DNA from: Sphingomonas sp. JC676
GTDB lineage: Bacteria > Pseudomonadota > Alphaproteobacteria > Sphingomonadales > Sphingomonadaceae
Assembly (NCBI RefSeq): GCF_014489075.1
Contig: NZ_JACTGR010000002.1
Span: 434,001-498,000 of the forward strand
Length of the DNA stretch: 64,000 nucleotides
Direction: 5' to 3'
The translations under genes and the position numbers were made by a program. Of the stretch, positions 37,373-45,007 are shown one piece after another. The first letter of the stretch is position 1, and each line of letters opens with the position of its first letter. The notes under the pieces were generated by a model, which was not told the DNA's origin, ran no database searches, and was given only the letters and a program-made list of their open reading frames with translations.

Positions 37373-39220
37373 ATGCGACCTTCCTTCCAAGTCGAAAGCG
37401 GCATGTCTCTCGAACGCGCCTCAAAGATCGCCGGCGCAATCCTGCTCGGGCTCATGTTGCTCTGCGGCGTAACGGGCATCGGCGCCGCCTGGCAGCAGGG
37501 GCTCGGCCTGGAACGCCAGAGCGCGGCATCCACGCTCCTCGCCAACCACCAGGTCGCCGACATGATGCATGACGCCATCCGCGCCGACGTGCTCGCGGCG
37601 TTCAAGGCGCAGGATCCGAACAGCGGCATCAAGATGGACGATGTCGAAAAGGACTTCGCTGAACATCTTGACACGCTGCGCGAGCATATCGCTGCCGATG
37701 GTGCTTATAAGGGCTCGGAAGACGTCTCGGCTGTCACGTCGAAGCTGCTCGAACCGATGGCCGCCTATGCGGACGCGGGACGCAAGATCCTGGCCAAGGT
37801 CAAAGCCGATCCCGCGGCTGCCGACAGGGACATGCCCGCCTTTTTCGACCAGTTCCACACCCTCGAAAAGTCGATGGCCGATGCGTCGGACGCGATCGAG
37901 GCCCATGCGAAGGAGACTTCGAGCGCGGCCACTGCGATCGGCCGCTACGCCATTCTGCTGCTCGTCCTCACGCTGGCCGCGGGCATGGGCGCCTGCGTCG
38001 CGCTGATCATGGCGGTCCGCAGTCGCGTCGTGCTTCCGCTCGTCTCGCTCGCGGGAACGATGCGCAAGTTGGGCGCCGGCGATCTGACGGCCGAAGTGAC
38101 CGGCACCGATCGCGGCGACGAGCTTGGCGACATGGCCAAGGCGATGGTCGCGTTCCGCGATCAGCTCCACGCTGCCGAACAGGCGAAGCAGGCTCAGGCC
38201 CAGCTCATCGTCGCAAGCCTGGGTTCGGGCCTCACCGCGCTTGCCGACGGCGACCTCACCGCCCAGGTGACCGCCGATCTCCAGCCGCCCTTCGCCCAGC
38301 TCAAGACCAACTTCAACGAAGCGATGACCAGCCTTCGCAGCCTGATCGGTTCGGTGACCGAGAGCGCCGCGAGCATCCGTACCGGCTCGGGCGAGATCGC
38401 CCAGGCTTCGGAGGATCTCGCCCGCCGCACCGAAGGTAATGCCGCCAGTCTGGAAGAGACTTCGGCCGCCGTCACGCAGATGGACGGCCGCCTCAAGGCC
38501 ACTGCCGCCGCCGCGTCGCGGACGGTGGAGCGCGCCGATGGCGCAATCGCCACCGTCTCGGGGGGCCGCGACATCGCCGACGAGGCGGTCCAGGCGATGA
38601 CGCGCGTCGCCGAGAGCGCCAAGGGCATCGACAGCGTCATCGAAGGTCTCGACAAGATCGCCTTCCAGACACGCGTTCTCGCGATGAACGCCGCGGTCGA
38701 GGCAGGCCGCGCCGGCGAGGCCGGTCGTGGCTTCGCGGTGGTCGCCGATCTCGTCTCCGCGCTCGCGATGCGCGCCGAGGAGGAAGCGGGACGCGCCCGC
38801 GACCAGCTGACCGCCACCCAGACCGATATCGCCGCTGCCGTACAGATGGTCGAGAAGGTCGACAGCGCATTGGTCAACATCTCGAGCGATGTCGGCGAAG
38901 TCCATCAGCTGCTCGGTCAGATGGCGGCCGACAATCAGGCCCAGTCGACCGCGATCACCCAGATCAGCGCCGCGATCGGCACGATGGACCAGTCCACCCA
39001 GCAGAATGCCGCGATGGTCGAGCAGACCTCCGCCGCTGCGCGCAACCTGACCTCGGAAGTCTCGGCGCTCGCCGACCAGGCCGCCCGGTTCCGCACCGGC
39101 GCGCAGGCCAAGCCCGTCGCGCGTCCGGCCAAGGCGTCCGGCTATGTCTCGCCGGTCAAGGCCCTGCCCGTCGCCGCGATGGCGAACGGCAGTGGCTCGG
39201 GCGACTGGGCATCGTTCTGA
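37373..39220 (+). CDS. Methyl-accepting chemotaxis protein 2
   Basis: Chemoreceptor of 615 residues from ATG at 37373, chosen because AGGGA precedes it; ATGs at 37331 and 37403 are alternatives. Helix 1 is ILLGLMLLCGVTGIGAA, a helical periplasmic domain extends to about 185, helix 2 is YAILLLVLTLAAGMGACVAL, then HAMP and the signalling domain. From about residue 290 on it is almost identical to receptor 1, including the unusual IAFQTRVLAMNAAVEAGRAG tip, whereas the sensing domains differ. It ends GDWASF, again an xWxxF CheR/CheB-docking-like pentapeptide. Terminator at 39246-39281. Confidence 0.95.
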   Translation: MRPSFQVESGMSLERASKIAGAILLGLMLLCGVTGIGAAWQQGLGLERQSAASTLLANHQVADMMHDAIRADVLAAFKAQDPNSGIKMDDVEKDFAEHLDTLREHIAADGAYKGSEDVSAVTSKLLEPMAAYADAGRKILAKVKADPAAADRDMPAFFDQFHTLEKSMADASDAIEAHAKETSSAATAIGRYAILLLVLTLAAGMGACVALIMAVRSRVVLPLVSLAGTMRKLGAGDLTAEVTGTDRGDELGDMAKAMVAFRDQLHAAEQAKQAQAQLIVASLGSGLTALADGDLTAQVTADLQPPFAQLKTNFNEAMTSLRSLIGSVTESAASIRTGSGEIAQASEDLARRTEGNAASLEETSAAVTQMDGRLKATAAAASRTVERADGAIATVSGGRDIADEAVQAMTRVAESAKGIDSVIEGLDKIAFQTRVLAMNAAVEAGRAGEAGRGFAVVADLVSALAMRAEEEAGRARDQLTATQTDIAAAVQMVEKVDSALVNISSDVGEVHQLLGQMAADNQAQSTAITQISAAIGTMDQSTQQNAAMVEQTSAAARNLTSEVSALADQAARFRTGAQAKPVARPAKASGYVSPVKALPVAAMANGSGSGDWASF

Positions 39221-39245
39221 CAGCTACCGCGTTCGGCTCGCACTG

Positions 39246-39281
39246 AAAGGGCGCCGCGAGACAATCGCGGCGCCCTTTTTT
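39246..39281 (+). terminator. Terminator after chemoreceptor 2
   Basis: A 14-bp stem (AAAGGGCGCCGCGA and its complement, loop GACAA) is followed by a T-run, 25 bp after the stop. Same core as the other two hairpins of this region. Confidence 0.9.
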
Positions 39282-39376
39282 GCGGCTCCCGCTGGTAAGC
39301 GTAACCGGAATGCGGTGACGCTCGTGGTGGAAAGCCGAAGTTGCGCCGGGGTTGTGAACGAGCCACCATAGCGGGC

Positions 39377-39574
39377 ATGACCGAATATCAATGCTGGTTC
39401 TGTGGACAGAATATCGTGCGAGCCGATGCAAGCGCGGTCATGATAACCGTCCAAAGCTTGTGGCGGCGGAATGGCGGCACGCAATCATTCTATGCGCACC
39501 CCAATTGCGCCACGGATCGACTGCAAGGGGCAACCATGGACCTGGAGCCGAGCATTTTCGGTGAAGAGGACTGA
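39377..39574 (+). CDS. Small Cys/His protein, possible zinc binder
   Basis: Protein of 65 residues. CWFCGQ near the N-terminus and YAHPNC later give a C-x2-C ... H-x2-C set that could bind one zinc ion. The tail MDLEPSIFGEED is acidic. It looks like a conserved sphingomonad hypothetical protein, but I cannot name a family. It stands alone between two terminator hairpins (39246-39281 and 39617-39655), so it is its own transcription unit. The ribosome-binding site is weak (GCGGGC). Confidence 0.7.
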   Translation: MTEYQCWFCGQNIVRADASAVMITVQSLWRRNGGTQSFYAHPNCATDRLQGATMDLEPSIFGEED

Positions 39575-39616
39575 ACTCCGCTAGCGCCTTCTAGCGCCTG
39601 CGTTGACGGCTCAAAC

Positions 39617-39655
39617 GAGAAAGGGCGCCGCGATCGTCTCGCGGCGCCCTTTCTC
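39617..39655. terminator. Bidirectional terminator between the small Cys/His gene and flaF
   Basis: A perfect 17-bp stem, GAGAAAGGGCGCCGCGA and its complement, has a 5-base loop (TCGTC). It ends the rightward small gene and the leftward flaF. Confidence 0.88.
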
Positions 39656-39675
39656 TTGGGTCGGTATGTATCGAT

Positions 39676-40035
39676 TTAGGCGGCGAGGCGTTCGGCGCGC
39701 AGGCCGTCCATGATCGTGCGGTTGAGCGAGATCAACTCGGCGATCGATTCACGGCTGGCGATCACGTCGCTAGTGAAGCGATCGACCCACAGGCCGAGCG
39801 AGATGATCTGCGCGCGCAGCGGCACGGGCAGTCCGTTGCCGGTGGCGCCGCAATCGGTGACGAAGGCCGACCACATCTGCCGGTTGCGGTATAGCGCGGG
39901 CATCAGCATCGCGCCCTTCAGCCCGGCGTCCTGGGCGGCGATCATCTCGCCGGTGATTTCGCTCATCAGCCGGAACTCGGCCGAGCGCGGGGTCTCGGCC
40001 CGGCTGCGGGCCGCTTGATAGGCGGAGAGAGTCAT
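39676..40035 (-). CDS. flaF: Flagellar biosynthesis regulator FlaF
   Basis: Cytoplasmic protein of 119 residues. FlaF works with FlbT in alphaproteobacteria to control flagellin synthesis and secretion. Family features are TLSAYQAARSRAETPRSAEF, LMSEITGEMIAAQDAG and the all-helical LYRNRQMWSAFVTDC ... LRAQIISLGLWVDRFT. ATG at 40035 follows AAGGAGCC; the frame is open further upstream to 40374, but only because it runs antisense to the next gene. No flbT or flagellin gene is in the window. Its divergent neighbour is the HAD gene at 40148. Confidence 0.92.
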   Translation of the reverse strand: MTLSAYQAARSRAETPRSAEFRLMSEITGEMIAAQDAGLKGAMLMPALYRNRQMWSAFVTDCGATGNGLPVPLRAQIISLGLWVDRFTSDVIASRESIAELISLNRTIMDGLRAERLAA

Positions 40036-40094
40036 TCTGGCTCCTTTGCTTGTCCTCCATTCTAGAACGATTTCGCCGCGAGCGGCTGCGACCA

Positions 40095-40102
40095 TCCTAT
40101 AA
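40095..40102 (+). promoter_or_regulatory. TCCTATAA element upstream of the HAD-methyltransferase unit
   Basis: Copy within ACCATCCTATAAGATTC, 46 bp before the TTG start at 40148, in the flaF-HAD intergenic region. Confidence 0.5.
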
Positions 40103-40147
40103 GATTCATGCGCCCACCGATGCGGCGCACGTTCCAGGGAAACTGCA

Positions 40148-42562
40148 TTGGCCGACACGATCCTTCCGCACGCTTTGCCGTCCGCGCTCGATGGCCGCGG
40201 TCCGCTGAAGCTGCTCTCGCTCGATTGCTTCGACACCTTGCTGTGGCGCGACACGCACGCGCCGCGCGACCTGTTCGGCGCGCTCCCCAATGTCACCGTG
40301 CCGCAGCGCCAATGGGCCGAGCTGCGCGCGCGGAGCGCCTCGGCGGTCCGCCGCCTGCAGAACGAAGTGCACATCGCCGAGATCTATGCCGAGCTGTTGC
40401 CCAACGGCACCGCGGAAGAGCGTGCCGCCGCCGTGCAGAACGAGCTCGACGCCGAGGCGAGCCACTGTTTCGCCTTCGCCCCCGCCGTCGAACTGATGCG
40501 CGAAGCGCATCGCCGCGGCATGGGCGTCATCATCGTCAGTGACACCTATCTCGACGCCGACCAGCTGCGCGGGTTGATCGCCGCTTCCGCGGGCGAGGAA
40601 GTCGCGGGGATGATCCATCGCATCTTCTGCTCGTCCTTCTACGGCCGCTCGAAGGGCGAAGGCCTGTACGAGCTCGTGCTCAAGGAATTGAACGTCGCCC
40701 CGCGCGACATTCTCCATATCGGCGACAACAAGAAGGCCGATGTCGAGGGCGTCGCCCCGTTCGGCGTCAACACGCTGCACCTGAAGCAGTTCGACGACAT
40801 GGCCGAGCAGCGCCTGCGCCTCGAGGCCGCGGTCAGCGCGATGCTCGATCCGACGCCGGCGGAGATCGCGACCACGCATCAGCCGCATCGCGCATCGCTT
40901 TCCGCGATCGAACCGAGGATCACCGATCCCGCCGAACGCTTCGGCTTTTCGACGCTGGGCCCGGTGCTCGGCGGCTTCGAGCGCTGGCTCGCCGCCGAAG
41001 CGCGGGCGCTTCAGGCAGAGCGCGGCGGCAACGTCCATTATCTGTTCCTGATGCGCGATGGCCATCTGCCAATGCTGGTGCACCAGGCCACCGGCGCGCA
41101 CGTCTCGGCTCATGCGATCGAGATCAGCCGCTTCACCGCCACTGCCGCGTCGCTGACGAGCGAAGCGGCGATCGAACGCTATCTCCAGCTTGAGATCATG
41201 GGCGACCTGAAGGCACTGGCCAACCAGCTGCTCCTGCCCAAGACCGAAGTCGCGACGATCCTCCGCGAGCTGCCCGCCACGGGTCGCCCTGCCGCCTTCC
41301 TGCGCGCGATCCGCAACCCGGCCCGGATGCGGCGGATCATAAAGAACGCCGAGGGCTTTGCCGAGCGGATGATCGCGCATATCCGCGCCAGCGTGAACCC
41401 GGCCAAGGGCGACACGCTGATGCTCGTCGATCTGGGCTATAACGGTTCGGTCCAGAACGATATCGACCGGCAGCTGTCCGAGGCGCTGAACGTCCATGTC
41501 GCGGGCCGCTACCTGCTGCTGCGCGAACAGTCGCTCACCGGCTTCGACAAAAGCGGCTTTCTCGGTCCCGAACATTACGACGCCTACACGCTGGAATCGC
41601 TGTGCAGCAACGTCGCGGTGCTCGAGCAGCTCTGCACCGCGGCGCAGGGCTCGGTGGTCGATTATAGCCGTGAAGGCGAGCCGATCCGCCGCGGCAACAG
41701 CATCAAGTCGCGCCAGAGCGCGATCCGCGACCGCGTCCAGCAGGGCTGCATCCGCTTCGTCCGCGAGGAGCGCAGCGTCTTCGTCCGCCACGCCGTGCCC
41801 GATGAAGCGACGATGTGGCGCCGCGGTGCCGCAGCGGTGCTCGGCCGCCTCATGTTCATTCCGATGCCACAGGAACTGGCTGTGCTTGCCGAGTTCGAGC
41901 ACGACGTGAACCTGGGCGTCGACGATACCGTCGCATTGTTCGATGCCGACATCGCCAAGCGCGGTTTGCGCCAGCGCGGCCTGTTCTACATGAAGGGCTC
42001 CGAGCGGATGTATCTCCCGGCGGAGCTGCACGGCGAGGGCCTGTCGCTCAAGCTGGCGCTGCTTGCGAGCAAGCGTTTCGGGCTGGCGCTCAAATATGCC
42101 GATTTCATCGATCAGTCGATTTCGCTGCCGGTGATCATCGCCGACGGGCGCAACGTTTCGACCGGCAATGTCACCGCGACGCCGACGCATGACGGCTATT
42201 ATCTCGCTCCGATCCCGATCGGCGATTGCCGCTTCTCGATCGGCATCCAGTTCGGTCGCCTCTATGAATGGCTACAGGTCGACAGCGCCGTGTTCATGCC
42301 GGTCAAGCGCTTCCTCAGCGACAAGCAGCGGCCGGGCCTGGACGAGGTCGAAGCACGGCCCTCGCTCGAAGGCATGGAGCAGACCGCTCCCCATCTCTTC
42401 CGCTGCGCGGACGAAGGCGCGTTCATGATGGTCCCTCCGCCGCAACGCCAACATGACGAGCCGATGATGCTGGCGGTGGTCTTCCGCCCGATCGCACCGC
42501 GCGAGACCGTCCAGGCGCCTGCCGCCGCCCGCTTTACCGAAACCATGGGAGCCAATTCGTGA
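40148..42562 (+). CDS. HAD-superfamily hydrolase with large C-terminal domain
   Basis: Protein of 804 residues from TTG at 40148 (AGGGAAA upstream). The N-terminal HAD domain has all four motifs: LSLDCFDTLLW (motif I, nucleophile Asp), VIIVSDTYLD (II), a Lys in RSKGEG (III) and ILHIGDNKKADVEGV (IV). The C-terminal part (about 255-560: GFSTLGPVLGGFERWL, HYLFLMRDGHLPMLVHQ, LMLVDLGYNGSVQNDID, GRYLLLREQ) is of the type seen beside glycosyltransferases in surface-glycan clusters. A beta-rich tail follows. It overlaps the methyltransferase gene by 4 bp. Set between flaF and motA behind a motility-type promoter element, it may take part in flagellin or surface-glycan modification; that is inference. 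Confidence 0.8.
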   Translation: MADTILPHALPSALDGRGPLKLLSLDCFDTLLWRDTHAPRDLFGALPNVTVPQRQWAELRARSASAVRRLQNEVHIAEIYAELLPNGTAEERAAAVQNELDAEASHCFAFAPAVELMREAHRRGMGVIIVSDTYLDADQLRGLIAASAGEEVAGMIHRIFCSSFYGRSKGEGLYELVLKELNVAPRDILHIGDNKKADVEGVAPFGVNTLHLKQFDDMAEQRLRLEAAVSAMLDPTPAEIATTHQPHRASLSAIEPRITDPAERFGFSTLGPVLGGFERWLAAEARALQAERGGNVHYLFLMRDGHLPMLVHQATGAHVSAHAIEISRFTATAASLTSEAAIERYLQLEIMGDLKALANQLLLPKTEVATILRELPATGRPAAFLRAIRNPARMRRIIKNAEGFAERMIAHIRASVNPAKGDTLMLVDLGYNGSVQNDIDRQLSEALNVHVAGRYLLLREQSLTGFDKSGFLGPEHYDAYTLESLCSNVAVLEQLCTAAQGSVVDYSREGEPIRRGNSIKSRQSAIRDRVQQGCIRFVREERSVFVRHAVPDEATMWRRGAAAVLGRLMFIPMPQELAVLAEFEHDVNLGVDDTVALFDADIAKRGLRQRGLFYMKGSERMYLPAELHGEGLSLKLALLASKRFGLALKYADFIDQSISLPVIIADGRNVSTGNVTATPTHDGYYLAPIPIGDCRFSIGIQFGRLYEWLQVDSAVFMPVKRFLSDKQRPGLDEVEARPSLEGMEQTAPHLFRCADEGAFMMVPPPQRQHDEPMMLAVVFRPIAPRETVQAPAAARFTETMGANS

Positions 42563-43374
42563 CCAACCTCCTCATCCATTCGATGACCGAATTCTCGGAC
42601 ATCATCCTCGGCAGCCTGCATGCTGCCGGCGTCCACCACATCGCCGAGGTCGGCGCTGAATTCGGTGGCACCTCGCAGCAGCTTGCCGCCTATGCCCAGG
42701 CGACCGGCGGCAGCCTGACCAGCATCGATCCCGCGCCGAAGCGCGAGTTCATCGACTGGGTCAACGCCACGCCCGCCGTGCGCCACATCCCGGCGCCCAG
42801 CCTGGAGGCGATGCCCGGCCTGTGCGACATCGACGCCTGGGTCATCGACGGCGATCATAATTACTACACCGTGTTCAACGAGCTGCGCATCGCCGACGAG
42901 CTTTCGAAGCGCGACGGCAAGCCGCTGCTCGCGTTCCTCCACGATGTGAGCTGGCCGTGCGGCCGCCGCGACTTCTATTACGCGCCCGATCGCATTCCGC
43001 CGGAATGGCGCCACCCGCACAGCTTCGACGCCGGCGTCACGCTGGGCAACAAGGGCACCCTGCCCGGCCGCGGCTTCCGCGGCGCCGGCCAGTTCGCGGT
43101 CGCGCTCCACGAAGGCGGCCCGCGCAACGGCGTGCTGACTGCGGTCGAGGATTTCATCGACGGTGCCCGCAGCGAGGAGCGCCCGCTCGCCTTTGCCAAT
43201 GTACCCGCGGTATTCGGCCTCGGCATATTGTTCGACGCCTCCGCTCCCTGGGCGGGCAAGGTCGCCAATATCGTGCAGCCTTACCACAACAACGAACTGG
43301 TCGCGTCGCTCGAGCTCAATCGCCTGCGCAACTATCTCGCGGTGATCGAATGGCAGGATCGCGAGGCCGCTTAA
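42559..43374 (+). CDS. Class I SAM-dependent methyltransferase
   Basis: Protein of 271 residues. The Rossmann-type SAM-binding region reads HIAEVGAEFGGTSQQLAAYA, then SLTSIDPAPKREFIDW (acidic end of strand 2) and CDIDAWVIDGDHNYYTVFNE, the Methyltransf_24-like pattern with an Asp-His motif. HDVSWPCGRRDFYY may bind metal or substrate. It is translationally coupled to the HAD protein (ATGA-type overlap at 42559-42562) and probably acts on the same product. The acceptor is unknown; a sugar hydroxyl or carboxyl is plausible by family. Confidence 0.82.
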   Translation: MTNLLIHSMTEFSDIILGSLHAAGVHHIAEVGAEFGGTSQQLAAYAQATGGSLTSIDPAPKREFIDWVNATPAVRHIPAPSLEAMPGLCDIDAWVIDGDHNYYTVFNELRIADELSKRDGKPLLAFLHDVSWPCGRRDFYYAPDRIPPEWRHPHSFDAGVTLGNKGTLPGRGFRGAGQFAVALHEGGPRNGVLTAVEDFIDGARSEERPLAFANVPAVFGLGILFDASAPWAGKVANIVQPYHNNELVASLELNRLRNYLAVIEWQDREAA

Positions 43375-43413
43375 CCAAAATGCGGCCGCCACGCGCCGGA
43401 CACACCGAAACCT

Positions 43414-43421
43414 TCCTATAA
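43414..43421 (+). promoter_or_regulatory. TCCTATAA element upstream of motA
   Basis: Copy within CCTTCCTATAATTCTGG, 36 bp before the motA ATG. It would drive the whole mot-che operon. Confidence 0.6.
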
Positions 43422-43456
43422 TTCTGGAAACACCAGAGAAAGACTGCGGTATCGCC

Positions 43457-44341
43457 ATGCTGAACGGCGTCGGTTTCCTCATCGTCATCGTCTGCGTCTT
43501 CGGCAGCTTCATCATCTCGGGCGGCAAGTTCGAGATCATCTTGCACGCCCTGCCGCACGAATTGATGGCCATTGTCGGCGCCTCGGTCGGGGCGTTCATC
43601 GTCGCGAACTCGCTTCCGACGGTGAAGAAGGCGCTCGCCGGGGTGATGCGCTCGTTCAAGGGCGGGCGTTGGAAGGCGAGCGACTATCGGGACTTGCTGA
43701 CCATGCTCTATGGCGTGCTCAGCACCTTCAAGAAGAGCGGCGCGACCGCGCTCGAGCCGCATCTCGACGATCCCGATAAGAGCGAGCTCTTCAAGCCCTA
43801 TCCGCGACTGCTGCAGGACCAAAAGCTCATCGAGTTCATCTGCGATTACCTGCGCATGATGACGGTCAATTTCGAGGATCCGCATCAGCTCGAAACCGCG
43901 ATGGAAGCGGATATCGAGCGGCATCATCACGAGGAAGCCGGTCCGCAGCATGCACTGCAGATCATGGCTGACGGCCTTCCCGCCATCGGCATCGTCGCCG
44001 CCGTTCTCGGCGTGATCAAGACGATGGGCTCGATCGACCAGCCGACCGAGATCCTGGGTGCGATGATCGGCGGCGCGCTGGTCGGCACCTTCCTGGGCGT
44101 GCTGCTCAGCTACTGCCTAGTCGGCCCGCTCGCCGCCAAGCTCAACGAGACGATCGAGGCGGACATCAAGCCCTTCTCGATCGTGAAGACCGCGATCGTC
44201 GCCTATGCGCAGAACGTACCGGTCCAGGTCGCGATCGAGATCGCGCGCCGCATGACGCCGTCGGCCTATGCGCCGAATTTCCAGCAACTCGAAAATGCAC
44301 TCGACGAGGCGAAGAATGGACTCAACCCTGCCACTGCCTGA
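43457..44341 (+). CDS. motA: Flagellar motor stator protein MotA
   Basis: Proton-channel stator subunit of 294 residues, the usual length. Helices 1 and 2 are GVGFLIVIVCVFGSFII and ELMAIVGASVGAFIVANSL. The cytoplasmic loop with DLLTMLYGVLSTFKKSG carries the charged residues that touch the rotor. Helices 3 and 4 lie around GIVAAVLGVIKTMGSID and MIGGALVGTFLGVLLSYCLV, with conserved Pro in LPAIGIV and IDQPTE. It heads an operon whose genes overlap or nearly touch up to motB. Its 3' end overlaps the STAS gene by 26 bp. Confidence 0.96.
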   Translation: MLNGVGFLIVIVCVFGSFIISGGKFEIILHALPHELMAIVGASVGAFIVANSLPTVKKALAGVMRSFKGGRWKASDYRDLLTMLYGVLSTFKKSGATALEPHLDDPDKSELFKPYPRLLQDQKLIEFICDYLRMMTVNFEDPHQLETAMEADIERHHHEEAGPQHALQIMADGLPAIGIVAAVLGVIKTMGSIDQPTEILGAMIGGALVGTFLGVLLSYCLVGPLAAKLNETIEADIKPFSIVKTAIVAYAQNVPVQVAIEIARRMTPSAYAPNFQQLENALDEAKNGLNPATA

Positions 44342-44645
44342 CGCCGAGTTCGGCCTCGATGATCGTTCGCTGCGCCTTCCCGCGCACGGCACCACCGTCA
44401 CCGCCGAGGATCTGCGCGTGCGCCTCGTGCTCGCCGCCGATCTCGACGATGCGATCGAAGTCGATGCGTCGGACGTCGAGAGCGTCGGCCAGGCTGTGCT
44501 CCAGCTCCTCGTCGCGGCGAATGCCGAGGCGACGAGCGCGGGCCAGGCCTTCCGCATAGTCAATCCCAGCCCTGCCTTCACCGATCGCGTGAACCGCTGC
44601 CACCTCGCAGCCGCGATCGGCCTCGAATCCGGAGACGTCCTTTGA
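44316..44645 (+). CDS. STAS-domain protein of the chemotaxis operon
   Basis: Protein of 109 residues forming a single STAS (anti-sigma-antagonist-like) domain: LRLPAHGTTVTAEDLRVRLV, DAIEVDASDVESVGQAVLQL and the closing helix HLAAAIGLESGD. The usual phosphorylatable Ser/Thr after the VESVxx turn is replaced by Gly-Gln, so it may be a structural or scaffolding version. Such genes often precede cheY-cheA in alphaproteobacterial chemotaxis clusters. It overlaps motA by 26 bp and cheY by 4 bp. Confidence 0.82.
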   Translation: MDSTLPLPDAEFGLDDRSLRLPAHGTTVTAEDLRVRLVLAADLDDAIEVDASDVESVGQAVLQLLVAANAEATSAGQAFRIVNPSPAFTDRVNRCHLAAAIGLESGDVL

Positions 44646-45007
44646 CCAAGCTCATCCTCACCGTCGATGACTCGGCGAGCATGCGAATGCTCCTGAAGAC
44701 GTCGCTGACCGCGCAGGGCTACCGCATCGAGAGCGCGAACGACGGCCAGCACGGCCTCGAGCGCATGCACGAGGTCAAGCCCGACCTGCTCATCACCGAC
44801 ATCAACATGCCCAAGATGGACGGCTTCGAGCTGATCGAGGCGGTGCGCGCCGAAGGCGCGTTCAAGGGCACGCCGATCCTGGTGCTGTCGACCGAATTCT
44901 CGGACGAGAAGAAGGCCCGCGCACGCGAGGCCGGTGCTACCGGCTGGATCACCAAGCCCTTCGAAGCGACCAAGCTGGGGGCGGCGATCCGCCGCGTCTG
45001 CCCGTGA
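44642..45007 (+). CDS. cheY: CheY-type response regulator, first copy
   Basis: Single receiver domain of 121 residues: LTVDDSASMRMLL, phospho-acceptor Asp53 in LLITDINMPKMDG, Ser/Thr in LSTEFSDEKK and Lys in WITKPFEATKL. There is no output domain, so it acts by protein binding, either at the motor or as a phosphate sink for CheA. It lies between the STAS gene and cheA, overlapping both by 4 bp. Confidence 0.93.
   Translation: MTKLILTVDDSASMRMLLKTSLTAQGYRIESANDGQHGLERMHEVKPDLLITDINMPKMDGFELIEAVRAEGAFKGTPILVLSTEFSDEKKARAREAGATGWITKPFEATKLGAAIRRVCP

Noticed and set aside
40106..42190. Minus-strand frame of 694 codons across the HAD gene
   Set aside because: Antisense shadow; it also conflicts with flaF and the intergenic promoter element.
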